Positions 10,801 through 21,917 of a stretch of DNA of 64,000 nt are shown one piece after another. Every line of letters begins with the position of its first letter. Position 1 is the first letter of the stretch. Source of the stretch: Galeopsis tetrahit. Lineage: Eukaryota; Streptophyta; Magnoliopsida; Lamiales; Lamiaceae. The stretch is taken from positions 38,687,198 through 38,751,197 of the forward strand of contig OY776119.1 of NCBI GenBank assembly GCA_963675135.1. Reading direction: 5' to 3'. The translations under genes and the position numbers were made by a program. The notes beneath the pieces are model-generated. The model searched no databases, was not told the DNA's origin, and saw nothing but the letters and a program-made list of their open reading frames with translations.

Positions 10801-11440
10801 TAGAGATGTCTATCGGGTTGGCCCTAGTCCTATAGGGTCAGCCCTACAGGGCTACAGGCTAAACGGGTTAGGGCCTTAACCGGTTCATATTTAACGGGTC
10901 TACAATTATTGGGACCTAACCTTAACCCTAGCGGGCCACGGGCTAAACGGGCCACTAATGGTCTACAATAATTTTTTTTTCTTTTAAAATTAAAGGTCTC
11001 AATTGGCACGTCCAACAAGCAAATAAAATAGAAAAATAAATAATTAGTTAATGATCCGTAAATGAGAAAAAAAAAGTATAATTTAAATACAAATCTAGAA
11101 CTCATCGGTCCTTAATATGACCAGATAAAGCTAAAAAAATATCATAATCCAATAAAAAATAGTAATAATGATCAATGGATGGTAATTAGCTTCTTAATGC
11201 TTATAATTATGGTTATTGGTCAAATGACCCAAAATTTGTTCTTAGGTTATTTATTAAAAAAAAAAAAAAAAAAATGTAACAACTCGGGCTAGCGGGCTGG
11301 CCCGGTTTAGCCCACGGGCTAACCGGTCCGGGTAAAAAAATCCCGATTTTAAACGGGCCTATAATTCATGAACCCTAACCCTGTATTTTTCAGGGTTAAA
11401 TGGGCCAACCCGGTTAGCCCGGCCCGGATAAACATCACTA
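10801..11440. mobile_element. hAT-type non-autonomous element, TSD GAAGTCTT
   Basis: The termini are TAGAGATGTC... and ...AACATCACTA, short imperfect inverted repeats flanked by a perfect 8-bp duplication GAAGTCTT (10793-10800 and 11441-11448). The body is rich in CGGGCTAGCGGGCTGGCCCGG-type words and ends GGCCCGGATAAACATC. An 8-bp TSD with TAG(G/A)GATG-type ends is characteristic of hAT elements. There is no transposase frame; a run of about 19 A lies near 11256. Confidence 0.75.
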
Positions 11441-12488
11441 GAAGTCTTTCTAGTTGGACTCAGCTAATACTGGGACAAGTTAGTTAGGATTTTTTTTTTA
11501 AAACTATATTGGGGTCACAACTTCAAAGGGGCATAAGTTTCAAATGGTTGGATCAATTGGCACGTGGTTTGTTACTACGAGTAGAAAACGAAGTCAACTG
11601 GCTAACTGTACCAATAATTGCAATAAACAAGGAGTAAAGTGTTAGTATAAATATATTTGAAGTGTGTAATTGTAAAGGTTACGAATTTTATATTCTATGA
11701 GTGAGATCATGAGCGAAGTGAGAAGAATTCCTATTTCGATAGAGTGTGATTAGACAGAAGGTTGATTCTATTCTAAGGGGCAAGTGGGTAAGCTTGTAAC
11801 ACATCCGGTTATTAATCAAAGAATTGATTTGTGGTGGAGAGTGGACGTAGATCATATTGATTGAACCACTTATCCTTGTGTGTTGTTTATCTTTCATTTT
11901 TTTTCTTTTAGTTTGAGATAGAGCACACGTGGACGATCCCAACTCAGCCTTAGTCATAGCCTTTTCGGTTCCATTGGGGAACACATTTGAGGTTCTATCG
12001 GATAACACATATCTCGAGCAGCATCAGGACAATCTGGACTCCAAGCAGCATTAGGGTGACGACTCAGATACCAGTTCTCTTAGACTGTCCAGTAATCATA
12101 CAGTTTCGGCCCCATTGGTTTACTTTTGGGGCATTGGTTGAGGATACACATGATCACATCATTGAGCAGTATACTCCCCTTCGATCTCCCATCAAGGGGA
12201 GGTGTAACCCAGATTATATACCACTTAGAGAAACACCCTTTGTCGTAATTTCAAGCAGGTCTGACATAGCCGACTCTGGCCCTTCAGAGTTAATAATAGT
12301 GTCCCTTCACAAGCGTTGGTCGGATATGTTGCATGATACAAATTGATGGTGTTATCATGGAACATTTGTAATTTGTCTTACTTTCTTATTTTTGCTTTAA
12401 AAGTTTATTTTTAGTGGAGTGTACATTTTTCCTTGACATACAAATTGATGGTGTTTTCATGGAACATTTGTAATTTGTCTTACTTTCT
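11441..12488. other. Unassigned sequence, possible old LTR remnant
   Basis: No convincing gene. 11830-11900 (GAGAGTGGACGTAGATCA, GAACCACTTATCCTTGTGTG) reads like the U3/R part of a copia LTR, similar in style to 30590-30630. A 119-codon frame at 11987-12346 has no recognisable domain. A 53-bp direct repeat beginning ATACAAATTGATGGTGTT lies at 12336-12388 and 12435-12487. Confidence 0.35.
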
Positions 12489-13272
12489 CCTTGGTAGATT
12501 CTTCATGCTCCGTATTTTGGGTAGTGGCATCGCTCGCATGATGTCTACTTATTGGCATTAGGGCACCGTGTCCTGTACATCCAGGCTGATGACGTCCCCT
12601 TGAGGAAACTCATAAAGGATTGTCGTACTAAACCCTATAGGTGGATTTAATCCGTACGACAACGAGGTTGAGTGGTACTACTCAAAGGAATTATAGAGAT
12701 TAATTATTTAAAGAAGTCAGAAGCTTTAATAATTAATGGACGTGCGGTATCTTTAACACAGGGAATTATAAAGTCTAATAGAAGCCCTGATTCGGTTTGG
12801 GATAGGACGGGAGTGCAACATTAATTCTCTAGTGGAATGAATTAATGTTCTCGGGCCAAATTATATGTTCTGGGCTGAACATAAGAGTATTTGGGCATGT
12901 AAGAAGCCCAAGCCCTATATCTTCTAATGGATCCCTAGTCTAGCCCATGAAACATATGTAAATTATAAATAGGAGCCTCAATTCAGTTTTGAAACCCTAG
13001 CACACACTAAATAGATAAAAACGGCTAAGGTTTCAAGGAGACAAAATTGAGGCACCTTCTCCACGTTTGATAGCACGCCGTCCACTCGGTGTTCGAGCGA
13101 AGTTGGGAGAAAGACTAGAAGTTTTGTAGATTGGAATCAACGCCTCGATCTTCAAGGGTAACAGATCGAAACTATGTTTTAGAAGCATGTTTAGGTTTTA
13201 TTTATTTTTTTATACGTTTGGCATCCGACAACGATCCAAGTGACGGACCGCCTTCGCCGACGTGTTCCAGCA
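12489..13272 (+). repeat. 5' LTR of copia family II, left end missing
   Basis: It is nearly identical to 28573-29294, the right part of the family-II 3' LTR, and ends CGTGTTCCAGCA directly before a tRNA-Met primer-binding site. The first 430 or so LTR bases (28139-28570 in the other copy) are absent, so the LTR is truncated at a junction with unrelated sequence. It contains TATAAATAGGAG near 12965 and a block of about 60 bp (13094-13155) that the 3' copy lacks. Confidence 0.75.
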
Positions 13273-13274
13273 AT

Positions 13275-13287
13275 TGGTATCAGAGCC
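13275..13287 (+). other. Primer-binding site (tRNA-Met type)
   Basis: TGGTATCAGAGCC, two bases after the LTR end. It is complementary to the 3' end of initiator tRNA-Met, the usual primer of plant copia elements. Confidence 0.85.
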
Positions 13288-14298
13288 TGGATTCGTAGAT
13301 TGTTGGCTCTGCCTGAAACGTACTGTTGTATGATTCAATTTTTTTGTTTCATGTATGGATTCGTTTCTGTTAATTATTATTTAAGGTTTTTCTTCTATCG
13401 CAACCCTTGTGTGATGTTTTAATCGTTTTTCCCACTAGATAATAAGTGTGGGTAGTATAGGATTTTTTCATAGATCACTGTAGTATGGTTTCTTTTCTAG
13501 TTTTTGTGGTAATTTTGATTGCGAGAACGGGTGGTGTCGATAGAGTATCTGGAAACGGTGATTTGAGTTTACGGGTTATGGCCTTAGACGGTGAAAGCTG
13601 TTTTTTTTACGTTGTAAACTATTTTGGCCATAACTTTTGATTCGGGTGTCCGTTTTCGGCCCGTAATACCTTTTCGGAAATGTCTTGACGAGATATACAG
13701 GAGTCTCTGCTACGCTGAGACGACGAGTGACGAGGCCTAATTCAAAAGCCTTGATGAAGTTTTCTGCCAATTTTTGTCGGTGGACGAGAATTCGAGGTTT
13801 TTGCATTGCGTGAGAGGCCGATGCGAGGAACCGTCCGTGCCACTATTTTTATCATTGTAATAGCTTATAATAGGCTGTTTTTGGATAGGTTTTCAAGGGG
13901 TTGCGATAGATGTGCATTTATTTAATTTTCCTCTGTTTATCGCATCTTGTTATGATTGGCATGCTTGTATTATCTAGTTAATTTGTTATGCCAATGAATA
14001 ATCTTCGTGTTAAAATGACTAAGTGAGATAATTGAATTTTAATTAATTTATAGGCCTCCACAATTGGTCTTTAAGTAAGGTGTATGTTTCTCGTGGGACC
14101 TTGGGAGTCTCCCCCTAACGGGAGCAACATCCACGAGCTTACTAGTTAAGACTTCTAATAAAACTGTTTTAATCTTTATACGAAGTGTGTGATCTTCCCT
14201 AACGGACGTGTCATCCATGAGTTCATCAGCAAAGAATAATTCAAGATAATTGTTGTTAAATTGTGGTCATCACTTAGATGTGAATTTGAATATAAAAT
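13288..14298 (+). other. Untranslated leader of copia family II
   Basis: About 1 kb without a coding frame between the primer-binding site and an ATG at 14299. The text AATATAAAATATGGCCAGTGT may be the original gag start (Met-Ala-Ser-Val). Immediately after it the frame jumps to integrase sequence (see the pol pseudogene), so gag, protease and the first part of integrase are missing. Confidence 0.5.
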
Positions 14299-16650
14299 AT
14301 GGCCAGTGTTCTAATGCGGCATAAGTCTGAGACCTTTGATAAATTCAAAGAGTTTAAGGCTGAAGCAGAAAAGCATAGGGAAAAGAGTATCAAGTTTCTA
14401 CGATCAGATCGTGGAGGCGAATACCTCAGGAATGAATTTTTGGGCTACTTATCAGGTGAAGGGATTGTATCCCAATTAAATGCACCCGGAACCCCCTAAC
14501 AAAATGGGGTTGCAGAGCGAAGAAATCAAACTCTTTTAGAGATGGTTAGATCTATGATGAGTTATTCAGATTTACCTAAGTCGTTTTGGGGTTATGCCTT
14601 GGAAACAGCGACTTACATTCTGAATTTGGTACCTTCCAAATCAGTTCCTAAAACCCCTACTGAATTGTGGACCGGGCGAAAGCCTAGTCTAAAACACATA
14701 AGAATTTGGGGGTGTCCTGCATACGTGTTGGACAAGGAAGCTGGAAAGTTAGACCCTCGTTCAGAATTAAGGTTGTTTGTAGGATATCCTAGAGGAACGA
14801 AAGGGGGTTTATTCTATAGTCCAAAGGATCAGCGAATTGTGATAAGCACACATTCTAGATTCTTGGAAGAAAACTATATGAGTAATAGAAAGCCCAAGAG
14901 TGAGATTACCTTAAAATAATTAAGAGGGCCAACTCCAATACCAAGTGTACAAGTAGATGTACCAAGAGATACACAAACACAACCGGAACCTCGTCGTAGT
15001 GGGAGGGTTGTGAGACAACCTGAGCGATTCATGTTCGTGGGAGAGTCTTCGGACTTGGTCCCCGGAGAGGATGAATCTGACCCCTAGACGTACGATGAGG
15101 CAATCCAAGATAAGGATGCAGATTCTTGGCAAACTGCAATGGAAGCAGAAATGGGGTCTATGGATCATAACAAAGTGTGGGAGCTTGTGGAACCACCCAA
15201 AGGCATAAAGCCTATTGGATGCAAGTGGGTCTACAAGAGAAAAAGAGGATCAGATGGGAAGGTTGAAACCTTCAAAGCTAGACTAGTGGCAAAAGGATAT
15301 ACTCAAAAAGAGGGAATCGATTATGAGGAGACCTTTTCGCCTATAGCTATGCTTAAGTCTATCTGTATTCTCTTGTCAATTGCAGCTCACCTAGACTTTG
15401 AGATCTGCCAAATGGATGTCAAGACAGCTTTCCTAAATGGAAGTCTTGAACAAGAAATCTACATGCGCCAACCCGAAGGCTTCATTGAAAAAGGCCAAGA
15501 GAATCTTCTATGCAAGCTTAAAAGGTCAATATATGGACTTAAGCAAGCATCGCGAGCTTGGAATCAATGTTTTGATCAGGTGATACAATCCTATGGATTT
15601 GATCAAAATGAGTTTGAGAGTTGTGTCTATAAGAAGTGTATCGTAACTGCCTTGGTATTCTTAGTATTATACGTAGACGACATTCTGCTTATTGGAAATA
15701 ATAAAAAGGTGTTGACAGACGTGAGGGTATGGTTGTTAAAACAGTTTGATATGAAGGATTTAGGAGAAGCTGGTCACATCCTTGGGATTAAGATTACTCG
15801 AGATCGCCAGAAAAGGATGATATGCTTATCCCAAACCTCATACATAGACACTATTTTGAAACGATTCAGCATGCAAAATTCCAAGAAAGGATTTGTTCCT
15901 TTTAGACATGGAATTCATCTATCTAAAGATATGTGTCCTAAGACACAAAAGGAGATGGATGAGATGAGAAACATTCCATATGCGTCGGCAGTTGGAAGCC
16001 TCATGTATGCAATGCTGTGCACGAGACCGGATATTTGTTTTGCTATAGTAGCAAGATATCAAAGTAACCCAGGGAAAGAACATTGGACTGCAGTTAAAAA
16101 CATTCTCAAGTATCTAAAAAGAACTCGAGATAGAATGTTAGTTTATCAGTCAGACAGTCTGTTCCCTGTGGGTTATACGGACTCAGATTTCCAATCAGAC
16201 ATGGATTCTAGAAAATCTACCTCGGGTAGTGTGTTTTGTTTGGGGGGTGGAGCCATGACATGGAGAAGTGTGAAGCAGAAATGCATCGCTGATTCTACCA
16301 TGGAAGCCGAATATGTAGTTGCTTGTGAAGCAATGAAAGAAGCGGTTTGGCTTAAGAACTTCTTAGTGGACTTGGATGTGATTCCGAATTTGCCCAGCAA
16401 TATCACTATTTATTGCGATAATGCTGGAGCAGTTGCAAATTCAAGGGAACCAAGAGCCCACAAGGCAAGCAAACACATTGAAAGGAAATACCATCTTATA
16501 CGAGAAATCGTTAAGAGAGGAGACATAGTGGTGGCAAAGATCGCATCGGAAGACAACCTAGCTGATCCTTTCACAAAGGGTCTACCTCAGAGTACATTCG
16601 AGAGACATGTGGAAGGAATGGGGGTCAAGTACGTTGTCAAGCTGCTTTGA
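14299..16650 (+). pseudogene. copia pol (family I): integrase core, RT, RNase H, decayed
   Basis: Coding begins within the integrase core (MRHKSE, RSDRGGEYL, then QNGVAERRN: second D and the E of the DDE triad). A premature stop at 14498-14500 replaces a CAA-type codon (PGTP*QNG). Further stops occur near 14917 and 15085. 15139-16650 is one open frame of 503 codons with reverse transcriptase (KARLVAKGY, QMDVKTAFLNG, IYGLKQASRAWN, YVDDILLIG) and RNase H (GYTDSDFQSD, WRSVKQK, STMEAEYV, NLADPFTKG). It ends before a polypurine stretch and the family-I LTR. The protein runs parallel to the family-II pol at 25411-28061 but is clearly divergent. Gag, protease and the N-terminal integrase zinc finger are deleted. 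Confidence 0.85.
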
Positions 16651-16737
16651 GTATAAGTGGGAGAATTTAGTAGGACATGTAGAACATGGACGTGCTGTAA
16701 TATAATTAAAAGCAGACTTTGAGTATAAATAGGAGAT

Positions 16738-18210
16738 TGTTAGGGTTATACTGGCAAGTATGCTTTTAGTGCTACTTATGTATACAAACTGATTCTTGCA
16801 CTTATAAATGAGAATAATATTTTTATCACTGGTTGCTTTAAATATAATGAATGTTAATTATTTATTGCATAAACGTTCAAATGTATTTTACATTGTAGAC
16901 AATGTGGTGTGTAGAAGATCACAGAAGATCACATTGTCAGTTCCTTGTATATAAGTACAATTGATTCACAACTTAGATGGAATTGAACAATCCATTGGTA
17001 GAAGTTGAGGTGTAAGACTCAGATTGGTTTATCTTGACCAAGAGATTACACTAGTGCATTATGATGTGCTGAATAGGACCTACAGAGAGGTAATTCTTCT
17101 AAACTGACTTAAGGAATGAAGAATTAGACCTCAGTGGTTGTTGATTTCTTAATCTCTGTCACTTAAATGGGATTGTCTGTAGTTAAGAAGTATTGCTTTG
17201 ATTTATTATGGGTAAAGAATCAATTTGATTCAATACTTTAATTTGTATTTTGGGCAATATTATTAATTACAGGACAGATTGCCAAAATTAATACAGAGAA
17301 TCGTGTCTTGGAGTGTCAAGTTGATTATGTCCCCTTGGTGGGCTCAGAAGGTTTATCATATCAAATCTGATCAGTGGAATTTATTTCCGGTATGATAATA
17401 ATGTTGAGCTGTCCTTACTCCGAGGAATAAAAGATATTAATTAATTAAAGCATTCAGTAGCTTAAATTAATTAATGAACATTGAATCTTAAACACGGGAA
17501 ATAATAATCGGGAGCCATATTTCGTAATATGGGTTAGGATGGATAGTGTAATATTAATTCTATAGTGGAATGAATTAATATTAATGGGCTGGAAAAATGT
17601 TGTGGCTCAATATTGATTTTTGGGCCCATTGGGAGGTCCAATCCTAATTCTCCTAAAGGCCCCTCAAATAGCCCAATAAAAGTCTATTAATTAAGGTAAT
17701 TAAAAGATAAGGATTAATTATGTTGCAAGAAATTAGAGAGAGATATTTATGGAAAAAGATATATGGAAATAAGAGATTATTTCTATATTATTCCAAGATA
17801 AATTGACTGGTCAATTTTTCTTTCTTGTAAGAGAAGAAACATAGATTTTCTCTTATAAAAGGAGAAGAAAAAAATTGGTACTCTTGAGACTAAGAAAAGA
17901 AAAAAAAAAGATCTGTAATTTTCGAAATTACAGTGTGTGCAACAAGAGAAAATTAATTCTTCCTTGAGAGTTAATAGTTCGTGAGATCTCCCACCGGGTC
18001 AACGGACTAGGACTTAGGGAATACTTGAGAAGGCAATTGGGTTGAAGTTGTTACTCTTCTCAACGATATCTCTCCGATTTAAAGGTAAACACGTAATTCC
18101 TTAGTTCCGCATGTTTAGGGATTTAATTATTTTACCGTACATTCATTACATAAATTAGTTGATTTAATTTGTTTAAATTATGAAATTAGATTTATGATAA
18201 TTCATATTTA
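16738..18210 (+). repeat. 3' LTR of copia family I (right end uncertain)
   Basis: It starts TGTTAGGGTTATACTGG after AGGAGAT and is related to the family-II LTR in its first part (CATTGTAGACAATGTGGTG, ACATTGTCAGTTCCTTGTA) and in the middle (TATAGTGGAATGAATTAATA). The family-II end (…GTTCCAGCA) is not found; the sequence drifts into AT-rich text and then a gypsy-like LTR start near 18211. The right end is therefore probably truncated. Confidence 0.6.
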
Positions 18211-18292
18211 AATTACATCCCAAATAGATCCGGGTAATTTTAAAGGAGTCTCAAAGGATTCCCCAGAGTCTCAAAAGATCCCTAGGGCATCT

Positions 18293-19606
18293 TGTAGGTC
18301 CCTAAGTTGAGTTAATATCGAGGGAAGCTAAAGAAAATGTCTAGAGGGGGGTGAATAGACTTTTCTAAAATCTTTCGATATATCAGAATTACAATGTGCG
18401 GAATACGAAATTAACAATGAGCCCAATTAAAGTTTATACTCAACTTATTTCGAGAACTCTGTTTCAGCGTTTACTCAACTTGTCTTGTTCAGTTATGTAT
18501 GTTTAACAAGTAAACGATTAATCAATTCAAACAAACAAAACAGTAAAGTAAATCAAACACGAGATTTATAGTGGTTCGACAACTTGTCTACATCCACTCT
18601 CACAAACCCAGTTGTGAAATTCTTATTAACTCGTCCAATGGAGTAATATGTGTTCTTGTAGCTTTAAGTCCCAAGAAATAAGACTTAGATCTTCTCGATA
18701 ACACTTCCATGTGCCTCTTCGATCTTACTAGCGATTTACAAGTATCTAGCAACTTGAAACAGTAAAACAAAAATAAAACTTCTCTTCTTTCAGTAGTAGC
18801 CTTCTTCGATCTTCACTTGTCTTGTGTAGCTTCACTTTCTGAACTTCGATCTCTGAGAGTAATTTCTTCACTTGAATGTAGAATATTAATGCTTTTGTAG
18901 TTTTTCAGTAGTAGTCTTTAATCGATCAATACCTTGCGGTATTTATAGACTTCCAATTTCAAGAACTTTCAATTGTGTAACAACCTTTTCTTGAAAACTA
19001 ACTTGTAACTGATTCTTCTTATCCTTTCATGCGTTTCTTCAGTTAATTAGTTATTCCTTAACTAACTCTTCAATCTTTATCTTTAACACGCTTCTGTAAC
19101 TAACTTCAAGTTGACCTGTCTTGTTGAGTCGCACCTGTCTTGTCCAGTAGTAGTAGACTTCGTCTTCTACTTGTCTAGTACAGTAGACTTCTTCAGATTA
19201 CAACATAGAACTAATCTAGTCCTATCATCTAATCCTAACAAGACTATTACATTACATTAAGCTCTTGTTACAAAGCTTAGTCAACTTAGAAAACTATACA
19301 TCAATATACAATCATCATAATCGAAAATATGAGCTTCTATACAACAATTTATTCATAGCTCAATAACAATCTAAACAGTTAATATAAACACATAAGAAGT
19401 AATAATACAATATCAATTATAAGTACTTGTCTTTTCATATGTTAACTCATGTGAACTCTACTGATCTTGTTCAAGATGACCTCAACTTAACTAGACTAGA
19501 TCGGTCAACACTTAGAAAATATTCAAGTCTTCTTTTTGGCTTATCAAAACTTCATCTTTATCTTTCATCAACATTTAGGACTTGTTCTAGGATTCATATC
19601 CCAACA
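18293..19606 (-). repeat. 3' LTR of the non-autonomous element
   Basis: 1314 bp; plus-strand text TGTAGGTCC...CCCAACA, equal to TGTTGGGATATG...GGACCTACA on the coding strand. It has the same length as the right copy and about ten substitutions, for example CTTCCATGTGCC here against CTTCCAAGTGCC. Confidence 0.9.
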
Positions 19607-19806
19607 ATTTCCCCCTTTTTGATGAAGCCAAAACTACTTGAATCTTTTCACAATAGTAGACTAGTTAAGTAGTTATCTTGTCTTAAACATCAAAATAGTA
19701 CTTATCTTTCATTCATTCAAAATATGATCAGTAGATATTACACATACCAAATCAAAAAAAACTAAGTACCAGAGCAAACAAAAAACTAATCTGATAAAGT
19801 ACCTTC

Positions 19807-21759
19807 TTAAGAACTTGGAACACCAAAAGCATCTAGTAGCCTTTTGTGAATGACTGTCATATGTTCTTCAGTCTCGGTCTTCTCTTTATCCAGTAGGTCT
19901 TCTTCAAATTTCTTAATATGATTGAAATCGATCCTCTTTCCAGAACCTAACATCGGAGTAATCCATTTAGGAAAGATAGGAACAAGAATATTAAAACTTA
20001 CAGCAGTTGCAATCCTCATGATCAAGTTCCATAAATTCCAATCTTGCGTTTCCATGAACTTATCAAAAATTGCGTATAACTCTTCTTTGCTATCTGGATC
20101 TCCAAACTTGCGAATAATCCAGTGATCCAGCTCCCACTTCATCTTGACTTTGAACCATGCATCTTTATGTTCGTTGTCAATGAAATTATCAATGTAGGCA
20201 TCTTCTACTTGATCTGGATCAGCTTTCAACTTCAGCAACATCTTGATATGCTTTCCTAACAATTTCTTGTTAGCATAACGATCATCTTCCAGCTTTTGCT
20301 TCTTATGAAGAGCTTCCACCTCTTCATCACCAATATCAGCTAGAATATCTCCTAACTCTTCTTTCTTTTTCTCTAGAACAAGTTTTCTCTTGACTTGTCT
20401 AGTCTGAACTTCAACTTCTACAGGCGCAATACTTTTGCCTTTCAGCAGTCTTTTCTGCTCTTCATCCTTAGCTTGTTCAAAATCAGCTTTCTTGACTAGC
20501 CTTCCTCTCTTGGGAATTTTGAGATCTTGTATAGCAGTTGCAGCTTCCTTCATTTCCGGTACAGCACTTGACTTCTCTTCAACTCTACTTGTCTCTTCCC
20601 CCTTTTTGGCTTCATCACTTGCCTTAAGAGTGAATAGACTAGTAAAACGAGTCATTTCTTCTTTTATAGCTTCCTTCATAGCCTCTGAAGCTAGCTCTAT
20701 CTGTCTTTGATGCGTCTTGTCTTGACTAATCTTGTCTAGACGATCAACAGTGAACTCCAATTTCTTTGAGTTAATGGCCAACTCGTCTTTGAAATGAACA
20801 GCTGTCTGTCGCAGTAGAGTGTTCTGCCTGGTTAGCTCAGCAAGAATAGCTTGAGAACGCACCAACTGATCTTGTGCTTCTCGCCTTTGCTCATCAGCTA
20901 TTTCAATCTTAACACGGTAAAGACGTTCCATCTTGCCAGATTCTTCAGCCAACGATCTAGCAAATGAGATAGATCTTTTCTCAGAAAAGTCAACTTGCTT
21001 CTGTAAGAATCTTTCAACTTCTGCATACAACTCTGCTCGGAAAGTTGAGTCCATTTTGTTGACCTCACCTACAATCAGTTCTCTTGAGGAGTCAACAAGT
21101 GATTGGTTCTGCTCAACTAGCACGTCCTTGACTTTAGAATTCAAGAACTCTTCAACAGCAGAATGAACAACATCTTTCAAGTCCGACTTTAACTCTGTAA
21201 GATATCCTTCAGGAAAACCTTGAGTTGACGACTGAGCTCCAGTGATAACTCCTTCTTGAACTTTCTCAACAAGTTCATCTTCTTTAAACATCACAGCATC
21301 CATAAACTCATCGTCTTCTACTCCAAAGTCGAAAGAATCAGCATCAATAGACTTTTCAGACTCATCTTCTGACTGATCTGAAGTTTGAATACCAGCTTCA
21401 ACAGTTCCAGCTCTCAACTCTTCTTCCGGTAGACCAGTTTGAATACCAATATCAAACATATGTTGAGAAGATAGTATGTCATCTGAAATATTCAGCATCT
21501 TCTTCACAAGAGCCGTGAGGGCATGGTCTGGAAATAATTCAGAGTGATCTTGAACTCCACTATTCTCCTTCTGTTCCATCTCCCAATCTTGAAAATTGGA
21601 GATACCACCCATTCCTTGAATTACTTCAAACAAATCTTCCGTCGGAGCTGTCTTCAATGCATACCATGTGCATATCCTTAGAAGTTTCTCATACGCTTCT
21701 AAAGATGTGTCGATCTCTACCGATGGTAGCATCTTCCTTAGATTGTGTGACATCTTCAA
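19807..21759 (-). CDS. Envelope-like third-ORF protein of the non-autonomous element (650 aa)
   Basis: One uninterrupted frame from the ATG at 21759. The N-terminal part carries a motif block (ICTWYALKTAPTEDL, QGMGGISNFQDWEMEQKE) that corresponds by eye to the ORF at 40918-41030 in the 29521-44034 element. Residues about 240-370 are rich in heptad-like Leu/Glu/Lys (coiled coil). A basic, Lys-rich stretch follows (KRGRLVKKADFEQAKDEEQK), then a conserved C-terminal block (DDRYANKKLLGKH, FKVKMKWELDHWIIRKFGDP). No signal peptide or clear membrane segment is seen, so the word envelope reflects position only. A short piece of the same family in another frame (YYPMCLREKR) lies upstream at 21690-21910, showing that the start of the protein was lost by deletion and frameshift. 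The role is unknown. Confidence 0.65.
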   Translation of the reverse strand: MKMSHNLRKMLPSVEIDTSLEAYEKLLRICTWYALKTAPTEDLFEVIQGMGGISNFQDWEMEQKENSGVQDHSELFPDHALTALVKKMLNISDDILSSQHMFDIGIQTGLPEEELRAGTVEAGIQTSDQSEDESEKSIDADSFDFGVEDDEFMDAVMFKEDELVEKVQEGVITGAQSSTQGFPEGYLTELKSDLKDVVHSAVEEFLNSKVKDVLVEQNQSLVDSSRELIVGEVNKMDSTFRAELYAEVERFLQKQVDFSEKRSISFARSLAEESGKMERLYRVKIEIADEQRREAQDQLVRSQAILAELTRQNTLLRQTAVHFKDELAINSKKLEFTVDRLDKISQDKTHQRQIELASEAMKEAIKEEMTRFTSLFTLKASDEAKKGEETSRVEEKSSAVPEMKEAATAIQDLKIPKRGRLVKKADFEQAKDEEQKRLLKGKSIAPVEVEVQTRQVKRKLVLEKKKEELGDILADIGDEEVEALHKKQKLEDDRYANKKLLGKHIKMLLKLKADPDQVEDAYIDNFIDNEHKDAWFKVKMKWELDHWIIRKFGDPDSKEELYAIFDKFMETQDWNLWNLIMRIATAVSFNILVPIFPKWITPMLGSGKRIDFNHIKKFEEDLLDKEKTETEEHMTVIHKRLLDAFGVPSS

Positions 21760-21902
21760 AACACAACCTCTTCTCTCTTAAACACATCGGATAATAGACG
21801 AGGGAATCAAATCTAACATCAGACGGGGTCTGAGCAAGCGGGGTCACTATCTCAGTTGTTGCAGTGGCAACTGGTATCTTGTCTGAAGTAGATGGGTTGG
21901 GG

Positions 21903-21915
21903 GGCTCTGATACCA
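21903..21915 (-). other. Primer-binding site of the non-autonomous element
   Basis: TGGTATCAGAGCC on the minus strand, two bases from the 5' LTR (21918). Only about 145 bp separate it from the start codon of the envelope-like ORF, so there is no room for gag or pol. Confidence 0.85.
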
Positions 21916-21917
21916 CT

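Noticed and set aside
11987..12346. 119-codon plus-strand ORF
   Set aside because: No motif recognised; lies in a probable LTR remnant.
20435..20710. Plus-strand ORFs antisense to the 650-aa envelope-like ORF
   Set aside because: Shadow frames of a long real ORF; Ser/Leu-rich translation typical of antisense reading.
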